Shown one piece after another: positions 37,773 to 45,533 of a DNA stretch of 64,000 bases. Under the pieces are notes generated by a model. The model was given only the letters and a program-made list of their open reading frames with translations, made no database searches and was not told the DNA's origin. How positions within the stretch are numbered: the stretch's first letter is position 1; each line of letters opens with the position of its first letter. The stretch is taken from assembly GCA_016191785.1 (NCBI GenBank), contig JACPVJ010000196.1, positions 32,053-96,052 of the forward strand. Reading direction: 5' to 3'. Source of the DNA: Myxococcales bacterium (GTDB lineage Bacteria; Myxococcota_A; Polyangia; Polyangiales; Polyangiaceae). The position numbers and the translations under genes were made by a program.

Positions 37773-38363
37773 TCACCTTAGCAGTAGACGAATCACCTCG
37801 GCGAGCTTGGCTTCTGCGCGCTTCCGGCTCGCGGGCGAGCCGTGGGTCGCGTTCCGGATCAAGTCGCGCAAGTGTCTGCGGTCGGCAGCGGGGTGGGCCG
37901 ACAGCAGCTCGTCGAGCGCCAGCGCGCCTTCGCCCATCAACCGCACGGCCCACTGCCGGGCCCGCCCCTCTTCCGGGCTGGGCTCCAGGCCCTTCGGCGG
38001 TGCTTTTCCGTGCAAGAGCAGGGTGTCCAGCCGGCTGGCGATCGCGCCCCACTCGCCGCTCCGGAGCAAGCCACGCACCACGCGCAGCTGGCGGTCCTTC
38101 GCCCGGGCGCTCTTGATCAGCCGAGCGTCGCGGACGGCATCCACCAGGCCCTCGTCGAGCCCGAGCCGGCTCAGCGTTCCGTCGCTGACCTCGACCAGCT
38201 CTTTGGTCAGGCGCGACAGCGCGTCTTCGCGCACCCGCCGGGCGCGCTTCTTGTCGCTGCGCGAGACCAGATCTTCGCCGTCGGCTTCGTCTTCGCGCAC
38301 GGCCGGCAACCTAGCCTCGTCGCGACGGCCGGGCAACTCGCAGGCGGCGCACTGGGGTAACAT
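37773..38363 (-). CDS. darP: Ribosome maturation protein DarP (YjgA, DUF615)
   Basis: The 196-residue product matches the DUF615/YjgA family, which binds the late 50S ribosomal subunit near the peptidyl-transferase centre. Typical segments are SRSDKKRARRVREDALSRL at the start of the domain, ARLIKSARAKDRQLRVVRG in the middle and HPAADRRHLRDLIRNA near the end. The ATG at 38363 is used; a TTG two codons upstream is possible. The divergent gene begins only 8 bp away, so the two promoters must lie in each other's coding sequence. Confidence 0.82.
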   Translation of the reverse strand: MLPQCAACELPGRRDEARLPAVREDEADGEDLVSRSDKKRARRVREDALSRLTKELVEVSDGTLSRLGLDEGLVDAVRDARLIKSARAKDRQLRVVRGLLRSGEWGAIASRLDTLLLHGKAPPKGLEPSPEEGRARQWAVRLMGEGALALDELLSAHPAADRRHLRDLIRNATHGSPASRKRAEAKLAEVIRLLLR

Positions 38364-38371
38364 TGTCAAAC

Positions 38372-39001
38372 ATGACCTCGTTCGACCCCACCGGCCGCAC
38401 CACCCTTCGTCGCCGCAAAGAGCGCGGCTCGTACGACCGCGACGCCATCCACGCCGTCATCGACGAGGCGCTGGTCTGTCACGTCGGGTTCGTGCACGAC
38501 GGCTATCCGTTCGTGATGCCGACGGCTCACGTGCGGGTCGGCGAGTCGGTGTACCTCCACGGGGCCCTACGGGGGCGGATGCTCGACGCGGTCGCTGCTG
38601 GGGCCTGTCTGACCTTCACGCTGCTCGACGGGTTGGTCCTCGGCCGAAGCGCCATGCACCACTCGATGAACTACCGCTCCGTGGTGGTGCTCGCGCGCGG
38701 TCGCGACGTCACGGCGTCGGACGAGAAGCTCGCGGTGCTCGCCGCGCTGGTCGAGCGTTTCGTGCCCGGCCGCTCGCGCGAGGTGCGTCCGCCGAGCGAG
38801 GCCGAGCTCACGGCCACGCGGGTGGTGGCCTTCGCGATCGAAGAGGCCTCGGCGAAGGTGCGCACCGGGCCCCCGGTGGATCTTGCCTCCGATCTCGACG
38901 CGAAGTGCTGGGCCGGCGTCATCCCCCTCGCAATCGTTGCCGGCCAGGCCGAGGCAGATCCCCTGCTTGGCGCAGACGTTGCGCAACCGCCGCAGATCTG
39001 A
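38372..39001 (+). CDS. FMN-binding protein of the pyridoxamine-phosphate-oxidase-like family
   Basis: The 209-residue product fits the flavin-nucleotide-binding (COG3467/NimA-like) split-barrel family. It has TTLRRRKERGSYDRDAIHAV followed by ALVCHVGFVHDGYPFVMPT and LHGALRGRMLDAV, the usual flavin-contact region. Family members reduce nitro or quinone compounds or bind FMN or F420; the substrate is unknown. The ATG at 38372 lies 8 bp from the divergent darP start. Confidence 0.8.
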   Translation: MTSFDPTGRTTLRRRKERGSYDRDAIHAVIDEALVCHVGFVHDGYPFVMPTAHVRVGESVYLHGALRGRMLDAVAAGACLTFTLLDGLVLGRSAMHHSMNYRSVVVLARGRDVTASDEKLAVLAALVERFVPGRSREVRPPSEAELTATRVVAFAIEEASAKVRTGPPVDLASDLDAKCWAGVIPLAIVAGQAEADPLLGADVAQPPQI

Positions 39002-39053
39002 GCTGATCGTCGTCACTGGCGCGGGCCGCCGATCCTGACAATATTCACCCACG

Positions 39054-39251
39054 ATGTTGCGCAAGCTCACAGCCGTCGCCCTGGCCGTTGGCGTGGTCGG
39101 AGTCTTCGCCGCGCCCGGCACCACGTCGGCCGCCACCAGCGATTCGCGGGCCGATGCCGCCGACGTCTACGTCTGCCCGATGCACCCGGAGGTCACCGAC
39201 ACCCGGCCGAGCGCCTGCCCGAAGTGCAAGATGAAGCTGGTCAAGAAGTAG
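39054..39251 (+). CDS. Exported small heavy-metal-binding-domain protein
   Basis: This 65-residue protein has a signal peptide (LRKLTAVALAVGVVGVFAA, cleavage near TTSAA). Its entire mature part is essentially one heavy-metal-binding domain: YVCPMHPEVTDTRPSACPKC. This Cys-Pro-Met-His-Pro and Cys-Pro-x-Cys arrangement is usually found as a small domain attached to copper efflux pumps. Here it stands alone and is probably periplasmic. It could buffer Cu or a similar soft metal ion. It is convergent with an M50 protease, 7 bp between stops. Confidence 0.75.
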   Translation: MLRKLTAVALAVGVVGVFAAPGTTSAATSDSRADAADVYVCPMHPEVTDTRPSACPKCKMKLVKK

Positions 39252-39258
39252 GCAGCGC

Positions 39259-39975
39259 CTAGTTCCTGCGCGCCTTCTTCGCCTCTTCTCCGACCTTCTC
39301 GAGCATGCGTGCCAGCTCGGCCATCGCCTCGGGGCTGGCCTTGGCCTTCGGCGCCGATGAGGTGCCCTCCGGCGGCGGCGGTCGGGACGGTGGCTTCTTC
39401 CCCGCAGCGCGCCAGCCGGACCACGTCGGCGGGGGCCGCCAGGCAACGGCGTCGACCCGCTCGGCGCTCGAGCGCGGCCGCGATCGCCCGCCGCCCCGCG
39501 CCAGGTGACCGAGCAGCTTCCACGCTTCGTGGCCGTCGAGGGGCGGCACCGGGAGAAGATTGATGGCCATCAGCCACAAGTTGGTGAGGGTGAACACGCT
39601 CACCAGCTCGGCCACGAACGGTGCTCGTGGCCGACCGAAGAAGGCCAAGGCGGCGAAGGTCGCGCCGAGCAACAGGGCCTGGGCGAGCACGCCGCCCCAG
39701 GCGATCACTCCGCGCTGGGTGGCGGTCGCGCGCCCGGACCAGTGACACAGGCCGCCGAAGCCGGTGATGTCGATGCCCTCGACGCGCAGCCGGAACGCGC
39801 GGACCAACGCGGCGTGGCCCAGCTCGTGGATCAGCACCAAGAGGAAGAAGCCCGCCCAGAAGCCCGGCGCGAAGCGGAACCCGCTGAACACCAGGGCGCC
39901 GAGCGGGATCGTCCAGTGAAGCCGGATGGGAATGCCGCGCAGACGGGCGACGGTCAGGGAGCCGCGGTCGAGCAT
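39259..39975 (-). CDS. Site-2-type (M50) membrane metalloprotease
   Basis: The ATG at 39975 starts a product of 238 residues. The zinc site HELGH lies in a membrane helix (LLVLIHELGHAALVRAF), and the third ligand is in NLLPVPPLDGHE. The family cuts substrates inside the membrane, often releasing transcription regulators. The N-terminal sequence LRGIPIRLHWTIPLGALVF is typical of its first helix. The C-terminal 60 residues are Pro/Lys-rich and probably cytoplasmic. A longer open frame upstream lacks family features and runs into the divergent gene. Confidence 0.85.
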   Translation of the reverse strand: MLDRGSLTVARLRGIPIRLHWTIPLGALVFSGFRFAPGFWAGFFLLVLIHELGHAALVRAFRLRVEGIDITGFGGLCHWSGRATATQRGVIAWGGVLAQALLLGATFAALAFFGRPRAPFVAELVSVFTLTNLWLMAINLLPVPPLDGHEAWKLLGHLARGGGRSRPRSSAERVDAVAWRPPPTWSGWRAAGKKPPSRPPPPEGTSSAPKAKASPEAMAELARMLEKVGEEAKKARRN

Positions 39976-40042
39976 CGTCAGCGAATGGTAACCACCCGAC
40001 GGGTCTTGCCCAAGGGGGGCCTTCGGGTGGTACTTGGGGCCG

Positions 40043-40315
40043 ATGGACCCCAAGGTGCTTGCCACGGTCTTCGTCACGGTGTTTTTGGCCGAGCTGGGCG
40101 ACAAGACCCAACTTGCCACCCTGCTCTACGCTTCCGACGGAAAGATCTCGAAGTGGACGGTGTTCGCGGGCGCCTCGCTGGCGCTGGTGGCCACTTCGGC
40201 GATCGGGGTCCTGGGCGGCACGGTGATCTCGCGCTACGTCTCCGAAAAGGTGCTGCACTGGGTGGCGGGAGTGGGCTTCGTGGCGGTCGGGGTCTGGACG
40301 CTGGTGAAGGCGTGA
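40043..40315 (+). CDS. Half-size GDT1/TMEM165-family (UPF0016) transporter
   Basis: The 90-residue product carries one copy of the family motif ELGDKTQLA and three hydrophobic helices. GDT1 proteins export Mn2+ or Ca2+; the usual form has two such halves. Only a single half is present here, so it should act as an oligomer. The ATG at 40043 lies 67 bp from the divergent M50 start. Its stop overlaps the GTG start of the dipeptidase gene. Confidence 0.82.
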   Translation: MDPKVLATVFVTVFLAELGDKTQLATLLYASDGKISKWTVFAGASLALVATSAIGVLGGTVISRYVSEKVLHWVAGVGFVAVGVWTLVKA

Positions 40316-41628
40316 GGTCGCTCGTTCGTCTTGCACCGGCGCTCCTGGCCCTCGGGTGCGCACCCAGCGCGCCACGCACTGGCGACCCGCCCCCGCCCCC
40401 GACCCCTGCGGTCAGCGTTCGTGCCGTCGCGTCGCCGTCGGCCGCCCCGTCCGCCGAGCCCGCGCCGGCGCCCCCCGTCGATCTCGACGCGAAGGCCAAA
40501 GAGCTCGCCCAGCGCTTCATCATCCTCGACGGTCACATCGACGTGCCGCATCGCCTCTGGTCGTCCCGCGACAAGGCCGGCAAGCTCACCGAAGACGTCA
40601 CGACCCGGACCGAGAAGGGGGACTTCGACTTTCCTCGGGCTCGGGCCGGTGGGCTCGACGCGCCCTTCATGAGCATCTACGTGCCTGCCAAGCTCGAGGG
40701 CGGGGGCGCCAAGAAGCGCGCCGACCAGCTGATCGATCTGGTCGAGGGCATCGCCCGGAAGGCCCCGGATCAGGCCCGAATCGCGCGAACCGTCGCCGAG
40801 GTCCGGGAGAACAGCAAGCAAGGCAAGCTCTCGCTCTTGCTCGGCATGGAGAACGGCTCGCCCATCGAGAAGAAGCTGGACAACGTTCGGCATTTCCACG
40901 GGCGCGGCGTGCGCTACATCACCCTGGCCCACTCGAAGGACAACCACCTGTCGGACTCGTCGTACGACGAGCGGCACACGCACCAAGGGCTCAGCCCGTT
41001 CGGCGAGAAGGTGGTGGCCGAGATGAACCGCCTCGGGGTCATGGTCGACGTCTCGCACCTCTCGGACGACGCGTTCTGGGACGTGCTCGGCGCGAGCAAG
41101 GTGCCGGTCATCGCCTCTCACTCGTCGTGCCGCCACTTCACGCCCGGGTGGCCGCGCAACATGAGCGACGAGATGATCGCCGCGCTGGCCAAGAAGGGCG
41201 GCGTGATCCAGATCAACTTCGGCTCGGGCTTCATCGACGCGAAGATCCAGAAGGCCGAGAGTCAGCGCTGGAAGGCCCGCGCGGCGCTGCTCGCCAAGCA
41301 CAAGCTCGACTCGAGCGACCCGAAGGCCAAGCCCTTGCTGGACGACTTCGAGAAGAAGAGCCCGCCGATGTTCGCGACGGTGGAGCAGGTCGCCGACCAC
41401 ATCGACCACGTCAGGAAGCTCGCCGGCGTGGACCACGTCGGACTGGGCAGCGATTTCGACGGCGTCGGCGACTCGCTGCCGACCGGTCTGAAGGACGTGT
41501 CAGCCTACCCCGGGCTGCTCAAGGTGCTGCTCGAGCGCGGCTACTCCGAAGCCGAGATCGAGAAGATCTGCGCGGGTAACGTGCTCAGGGTGTGGGAGGC
41601 GGCAGAGGGCTTCGCGGCGGGGCGCTGA
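40312..41628 (+). CDS. Membrane dipeptidase (peptidase M19) lipoprotein
   Basis: The GTG at 40312 overlaps the preceding stop (GTGA) and gives a lipoprotein signal (Cys-16 after LLALG). The 438-residue product has the M19 zinc residues: DGHIDVPHRLW, MENGSPI, VDVSHLSDDAF, ASHSSCRHF and GLGSDFDGV. The family hydrolyses dipeptides, including D-residue ones, so a role in peptidoglycan peptide salvage at the periplasmic face is plausible. A Pro/Ala-rich linker separates the anchor from the enzyme. It is convergent with the adenosyltransferase gene, with 3 bp between stops. Confidence 0.9.
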   Translation: MRSLVRLAPALLALGCAPSAPRTGDPPPPPTPAVSVRAVASPSAAPSAEPAPAPPVDLDAKAKELAQRFIILDGHIDVPHRLWSSRDKAGKLTEDVTTRTEKGDFDFPRARAGGLDAPFMSIYVPAKLEGGGAKKRADQLIDLVEGIARKAPDQARIARTVAEVRENSKQGKLSLLLGMENGSPIEKKLDNVRHFHGRGVRYITLAHSKDNHLSDSSYDERHTHQGLSPFGEKVVAEMNRLGVMVDVSHLSDDAFWDVLGASKVPVIASHSSCRHFTPGWPRNMSDEMIAALAKKGGVIQINFGSGFIDAKIQKAESQRWKARAALLAKHKLDSSDPKAKPLLDDFEKKSPPMFATVEQVADHIDHVRKLAGVDHVGLGSDFDGVGDSLPTGLKDVSAYPGLLKVLLERGYSEAEIEKICAGNVLRVWEAAEGFAAGR

Positions 41629-41631
41629 GCC

Positions 41632-42186
41632 TCAGCCCTGGCGCTTCACCCAAGGCACGTCGGCCGCGCCCGCCTCGTGGTTCGCCCGGCGTGCCAGCAC
41701 GAACAGCAGATCGCTGAGCCGGTTCAAGTACACGATCAGCTCGTCTCGCACCGGCGACCCGCGGCGCAACGCCACCGCGCGACGCTCGGCCCGCCGGCAG
41801 ACGGTGCGCGCGGCGTGCAGCGCGGCCGCACCCGCGGTGCCCCCAGGAAGCACGAAGCTGCCGAGGGCGGGCAGGCCCTCATCGGCCGCGTCGATGGCGT
41901 GCTCGAGCCGCTCGATGTCCGCGGCGCCGATCAGCGCCATCTTCATGCGGGACTCGTGCCCCGGCACGCACGCGAGCTCTGCCCCGAGCGTGAACAGATC
42001 GCTCTGGACCTCGGCTAGCACCCGATCGACACCAAGCGGCAGCTCCGCGGCGCGAGCCACACCGATGGACGCGTTGGTCTCGTCGACGCTGCCGTAGGTG
42101 TCCACCCGGGCATCGTCTTTGTCCACACGTGTCCCGCCGAAGAGCCCGGTCGAGCCGGAGTCCCCGGTCTTGGTGTAGAGCTTCAC
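41632..42186 (-). CDS. Cob(I)alamin adenosyltransferase, PduO type
   Basis: The 184-residue product matches PduO-type corrinoid adenosyltransferases: N-terminal KLYTKTGDSGSTGLFGG (ATP loop), RVDTYGSVDETNASIG, FVLPGG and the C-terminal YLNRLSDLLFVLAR. The enzyme transfers the adenosyl group of ATP to cob(I)alamin to form coenzyme B12. The start is a GTG overlapping the cdnL stop (GTGA), so translation is coupled to cdnL. No B12-dependent enzyme is seen nearby. Confidence 0.92.
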   Translation of the reverse strand: MKLYTKTGDSGSTGLFGGTRVDKDDARVDTYGSVDETNASIGVARAAELPLGVDRVLAEVQSDLFTLGAELACVPGHESRMKMALIGAADIERLEHAIDAADEGLPALGSFVLPGGTAGAAALHAARTVCRRAERRAVALRRGSPVRDELIVYLNRLSDLLFVLARRANHEAGAADVPWVKRQG

Positions 42187-42698
42187 GCAGAGAAGATCTC
42201 TTGGATCTCGCCCTCGATGCTGGCGGCGGTCACCTTCTTCGCCAGCGCGAGCTCCTGAATCAGGAGCGAACGAGCCTGGTCGAGCAAGCGACGCTCACCG
42301 AACGACAAGTCCTTGTCGAACTTGAGCCGGTACATGTCTCGCAAGACCTTGGCGATCTCGGCGGGCAGGCCGCTCTTGAGCATCTCGGTGTAGGCGCGGA
42401 ACCGGCGGTTCCACGGCTGCACGTCGACCGCGACCTCTGGCGCCCGAAGAATGTCGAGGATCTTCTCGGCTTCCTTCTTCTTCATCACGGCGCGGAGCCC
42501 GACGCGGGTCGCAGCCTCCATCGGCACCATCACCTTGAGATCCGAGTCGACCATCTTCAGGACGTAGCAGCTGGTGCGGCGCCCCCCGAAATCGCGATCC
42601 TCGAGCTGAACCACTTCACCAACCCCGTGCGCTGGATGCACGGCCCTGTCTCCAACCTTGAAACTGGGCGCGGTCGAACCATTCACCTGCGACTGCAT
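42183..42698 (-). CDS. cdnL: CarD/CdnL-family RNA polymerase-binding regulator
   Basis: The ATG at 42698 is favoured by AGGAG 5 nt upstream; another ATG at 42719 is possible. The 171-residue product has the Tudor-like RNAP-interacting domain (FKVGDRAVHPAHGVGEV, YVLKMVDSDLKVMVPM). The helical domain contains WNRRFRAYTEMLKSG, IAKVLRDMYRLK and DKDLSFGERRLLDQARSLL, very close to Myxococcus CdnL. CdnL stabilises open promoter complexes and is essential in Myxococcus. It is co-translated with the adenosyltransferase. Confidence 0.92.
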   Translation of the reverse strand: MQSQVNGSTAPSFKVGDRAVHPAHGVGEVVQLEDRDFGGRRTSCYVLKMVDSDLKVMVPMEAATRVGLRAVMKKKEAEKILDILRAPEVAVDVQPWNRRFRAYTEMLKSGLPAEIAKVLRDMYRLKFDKDLSFGERRLLDQARSLLIQELALAKKVTAASIEGEIQEIFSA

Positions 42699-42751
42699 AT
42701 CCACTCCTGCTCGGCTCATCGGGGTCCCCCTGATCGACGAGTCGGAGGCGC

Positions 42752-42778
42752 TTACTACGAGCCGGCTGTCCGGGTCAA
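42752..42778 (-). promoter_or_regulatory. Candidate cdnL promoter
   Basis: On the leftward strand TTGACC (42778-42773) matches the -35 consensus in five of six bases. TAGTAA (42757-42752) is a weak -10 at a 15-bp spacer. It lies in the 128-bp gap between the upstream lipoprotein gene and cdnL. Confidence 0.3.
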
Positions 42779-42826
42779 TCACGACGCGCCGTTCGCCGCG
42801 AGAATCGACGGCCGAACCCCGAGGAA

Positions 42827-43849
42827 TCACGGCAAGTCCGTGCCCTTCTCGGTCGGGGGACTCAAATCGAGAATTTCCCAGACCTCGGCCATCACCGCTG
42901 CCCGCAGCCCCTGCGCCAGCGGCATGGCGTCGACCTCGACGGCGAGTCGGATCGAATCCGGCGTGGCGACGATCGATGGGGGAGGAGCGCGATCGAGTCC
43001 CAAGAGCTTGCCGAGCCCGCTCTGCGTCAGGTCTTCCCACGCCTTCCCGAATCGGGTGGCGGCGTCAGGCCCGTCGCTCGCGAAACCACCCGCGATCACG
43101 ATCACCGCGGACAGCTTTCCGCCCGCGACCGGTCGCACCGCGACGCCGACGGCGGTGGCCGTCGCGAAGAGGCCGCCCGCACCGCGGGTCCAGTCACCCG
43201 TGAACGGCCCCGGGGCGTAGAAGCGCATGGGCGCCGACTCGAGCTCGCGGATCGGCAGCGACGAGAGCGCCGAGCCCTTCAGCGCCGGTGGCGACTTGGT
43301 CAGCTTCTGGCGCGCGTACAGCTCGACGATGCGTGCCGGCAGGGCCGACCCCACCGAGACTGCGATCAGCCGCTCGTCGATGCGCACCAACGTCTCCGGG
43401 GTCTGGCCCACCACCCCCGAGAGCCGATGGATCCGCGGGTGCGGCTTGGCGACCCGCGTCCCGGCGATCAGCCGAGCTGCAAAGCGCTCTTCCGCCAGGG
43501 TAGAGGACGCGCGCGCGTCAGCGACGTAGAGCGTCGCGTGATCGAAGCCGGCGATCAGCCCCGCGTCCAGCGTGTCGAGCTCGACGCCGCTCGACTTCGA
43601 GAAGGCGCCCCTCCGCGACTTGGGGAGGATCAGCTCGATGGCCTTGGCGAGCTCGGCGTCGGAGGCCACCTCTTTCGGGCGCCCCACCACCAGCCAGCGC
43701 AGGCCGGCGGACGGAACGTAGTCGGTGAGGGGACCATCGTGGAGCGGCGGGGCCTCGGCCGTGGCCGGCTTGGCCGGTCGCGGGGTCGCGGTCCCGCCGC
43801 AGCCCAGAGTCAGGGCGGCGCCCAGGCACAGCGCGCCGAGGGCCTTCAC
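42827..43849 (-). CDS. Lipoprotein of unknown function
   Basis: The GTG at 43849 overlaps the tyrS stop (GTGA) and gives a lipoprotein signal (Cys-17 after ALTLG). The 340-residue product is soluble-looking, without repeats or Cys clusters. Recognisable local features are GLIAGFDHATLYVADARAS and a Gly/Ala-rich strand region near VGVAVRPVAGGKLSAVIVIA. I do not recognise the family. Coupling to tyrS is probably a matter of transcript layout. Confidence 0.65.
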   Translation of the reverse strand: MKALGALCLGAALTLGCGGTATPRPAKPATAEAPPLHDGPLTDYVPSAGLRWLVVGRPKEVASDAELAKAIELILPKSRRGAFSKSSGVELDTLDAGLIAGFDHATLYVADARASSTLAEERFAARLIAGTRVAKPHPRIHRLSGVVGQTPETLVRIDERLIAVSVGSALPARIVELYARQKLTKSPPALKGSALSSLPIRELESAPMRFYAPGPFTGDWTRGAGGLFATATAVGVAVRPVAGGKLSAVIVIAGGFASDGPDAATRFGKAWEDLTQSGLGKLLGLDRAPPPSIVATPDSIRLAVEVDAMPLAQGLRAAVMAEVWEILDLSPPTEKGTDLP

Positions 43850-45066
43850 GGGGTGACCCGAAGCCGGCAAAAACGCCGGTTCTTCGAGCCGACTCGGACC
43901 AGGTAGCTGCCCCCCGCCTCCAGCGCGAACAGCGCGTCCTTGACCACCGCCCCGTCCACCTCGACGCCGCCGCCCTGGATCAAGCGCCGGCCCTCGCCGT
44001 TCGAGGTGACCAGCTTGGCGTGGGCCAACGCCTTCGCCAAGAGCAGCTTGCCACCCTCCGACGGCACGCTGGTCTCCGGGACCTCGTCGGGGATGCCATC
44101 GCCCAGGTAGGTCGCGCGGAAGGTAGCCTCCGCGCTCTTGGCCGCAGCCGCGTCGTGGAATCGGGTCACTACCTCGGTCGCGAACGCGGCCTTGGCGCCG
44201 ATCGGGTCGTTCTTCTGGCGAAGGACCGCGATCTCGGCGGTCGTGCGCTCCGAGAGCAGCTCGTAGAACCGCCAGATGACCTGGTCGTCGACCTGCATGC
44301 ACTTGCGGAACATGTCCACCGGCGCCTCGGTGAGCCCGACGTAGTTGTCCGCGGACTTGCTCATCTTCTTGCCGGTCACGCGACCGTCCTCGATCCGGGC
44401 GTCGATGCCCTCCAGGATCGGCGTGGTCAGCACCAGCTGCGGCTTCTGACCGTAGCGCTGCATCAGATCGCGACCGACCATCAGGTTGAAGAGCTGGTCG
44501 GTGCCGCCGAGCTCGATATCGCTCTCGAGCGCCACCGAGTCGTAGCCCTGGAGCAGGGGATAGAGCAGCTCGTGCAGATAGATGTCGCGGTGTTGCTCGA
44601 AGCGCTCGCGGAAGTCGCGGCGCTCGAGGGTCCGCGCCAGCGTGCGCTTGGCGGCCAGCTCGACCACCTTGTCGAGCGACAGCTTGGCGAGCCACTCGCT
44701 GTTGTACCGAACGCGCGTCTTCGACCGGTCCAGCACCCTAAAGGCCTGTTCTTGATAGGTTTTGGCGGCGGAAAGCACCTCTTCGCGGGTCAGCCGCGGG
44801 CGCATGTCGTTCTGCCCCGTCGGGTCGCCGACCATGGCCGTGAAGTCACCGATCAAGAACGTGACCTCGTGACCGAAGTCCTGAAACTGACGCATCTTCT
44901 GCAGCAGCACCGTGTGGCCCAAGTGCAGATCCGGGCGGGTCGGATCGAAGCCCGCCTTGACCTTGAGCGGCCGCCCTTCGCGCAGCCGGTCGAGCAGCTC
45001 GTCGCGCTGCACCAGATCGACGACTCCGCGGGTCAGCTCGGAAAGTTGCTCTTCGGCGCTCGGCAT
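43846..45066 (-). CDS. tyrS: Tyrosyl-tRNA synthetase
   Basis: The 406-residue class I synthetase has the ATP-binding HLGH signature at residues 48-51 and KMSKS at 234-238. The Tyr pocket region is seen in FLIGDFTAMVGDPTG and ELGGTDQLFNLMVGRD. An S4-like RNA-binding domain lies at about residues 340-406 (RRLIQGGGVEVDGAVV). Spacing of the motifs suggests the TyrZ-like branch rather than the E. coli TyrS branch. GGAG lies 8 nt before the ATG, next to a stable hairpin in the leader. Confidence 0.95.
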   Translation of the reverse strand: MPSAEEQLSELTRGVVDLVQRDELLDRLREGRPLKVKAGFDPTRPDLHLGHTVLLQKMRQFQDFGHEVTFLIGDFTAMVGDPTGQNDMRPRLTREEVLSAAKTYQEQAFRVLDRSKTRVRYNSEWLAKLSLDKVVELAAKRTLARTLERRDFRERFEQHRDIYLHELLYPLLQGYDSVALESDIELGGTDQLFNLMVGRDLMQRYGQKPQLVLTTPILEGIDARIEDGRVTGKKMSKSADNYVGLTEAPVDMFRKCMQVDDQVIWRFYELLSERTTAEIAVLRQKNDPIGAKAAFATEVVTRFHDAAAAKSAEATFRATYLGDGIPDEVPETSVPSEGGKLLLAKALAHAKLVTSNGEGRRLIQGGGVEVDGAVVKDALFALEAGGSYLVRVGSKNRRFCRLRVTP

Positions 45067-45080
45067 ACGAAAGGCTCCGG

Positions 45081-45106
45081 AAGGAGAGTGATTTCTCGCT
45101 CTCCTT
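45081..45106 (-). promoter_or_regulatory. Leader hairpin with GAAA tetraloop upstream of tyrS
   Basis: On the transcribed strand an 11-bp stem (including one G-U pair) closes a GAAA loop, a GNRA-type tetraloop. The 5' arm contains AAGGAG and pairs with CTCCTT in the 3' arm. It sits 14 nt upstream of the tyrS start and 44 nt downstream of the HU/IHF stop. There is no T-run after it, so it is unlikely to be a simple intrinsic terminator. The sequence CTCCGGA occurs three times in the same 83-bp gap. Confidence 0.5.
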
Positions 45107-45149
45107 GCCGCGTCCTGCTCCGGAAAGCTACTCCGGATGCGAGGGTGGC

Positions 45150-45476
45150 TCAGTCGTCGTCGTCGTCGCTGTCGTCGCCGCCGCTGATGGCGGTGTGCCG
45201 GCTGGCGTTCACCAGCTCTTTCAGCTCTTTGCCGACCTTGAAGAACGGCAAGCGCTTCGCTGGCACTGGCACTGGCTGCCCAGTGCGCGGGTTGCGACCG
45301 TCGTAAGGCTTGTACGGGCGCACGGTGAAGCTACCGAAGCCACGGATTTCAATGCCTTCGCCTTTCTGCAAGGCTTCGGTCATCGCGTCGAAGACGCAGT
45401 TGACGACCATCTCGGCACGGGCCTTGGTCAGGTCCCCACGGGCTGCGATGGCTTCGATGAGCTCGCTCTTGGTCAT
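45150..45476 (-). CDS. HU/IHF-family DNA-bending protein with acidic tail
   Basis: The ATG at 45476, preceded by GGAGGAGG, starts a 108-residue product. MTKSELIEAIAARGDLTKAR is the N-terminal helix pair, EIRGFGSFTV the dimer strand, and GRNPRTGQPVPVPAKRLPFF the DNA-binding arm with the intercalating Pro. The last residues read GGDDSDDDDD, an unusual acidic tail. The protein shapes the nucleoid and assists promoters and recombination. IHF-beta-like and HU-like assignments are both possible. Confidence 0.9.
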   Translation of the reverse strand: MTKSELIEAIAARGDLTKARAEMVVNCVFDAMTEALQKGEGIEIRGFGSFTVRPYKPYDGRNPRTGQPVPVPAKRLPFFKVGKELKELVNASRHTAISGGDDSDDDDD

Positions 45477-45504
45477 GCCCCTCGAGCCTCCTCCACAAGG
45501 CACG

Positions 45505-45533
45505 ATGCTTCGCCCTAACGCCTCAATTGTCAA
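45505..45533 (-). promoter_or_regulatory. Candidate HU/IHF gene promoter
   Basis: A perfect -35 TTGACA (45533-45528) is followed after 17 bp by AAGCAT (45510-45505), a weak -10. It overlaps the 3' end of the upstream glycosyltransferase gene. The predicted transcript would have about a 20-nt leader carrying GGAGGAGG. Confidence 0.45.
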
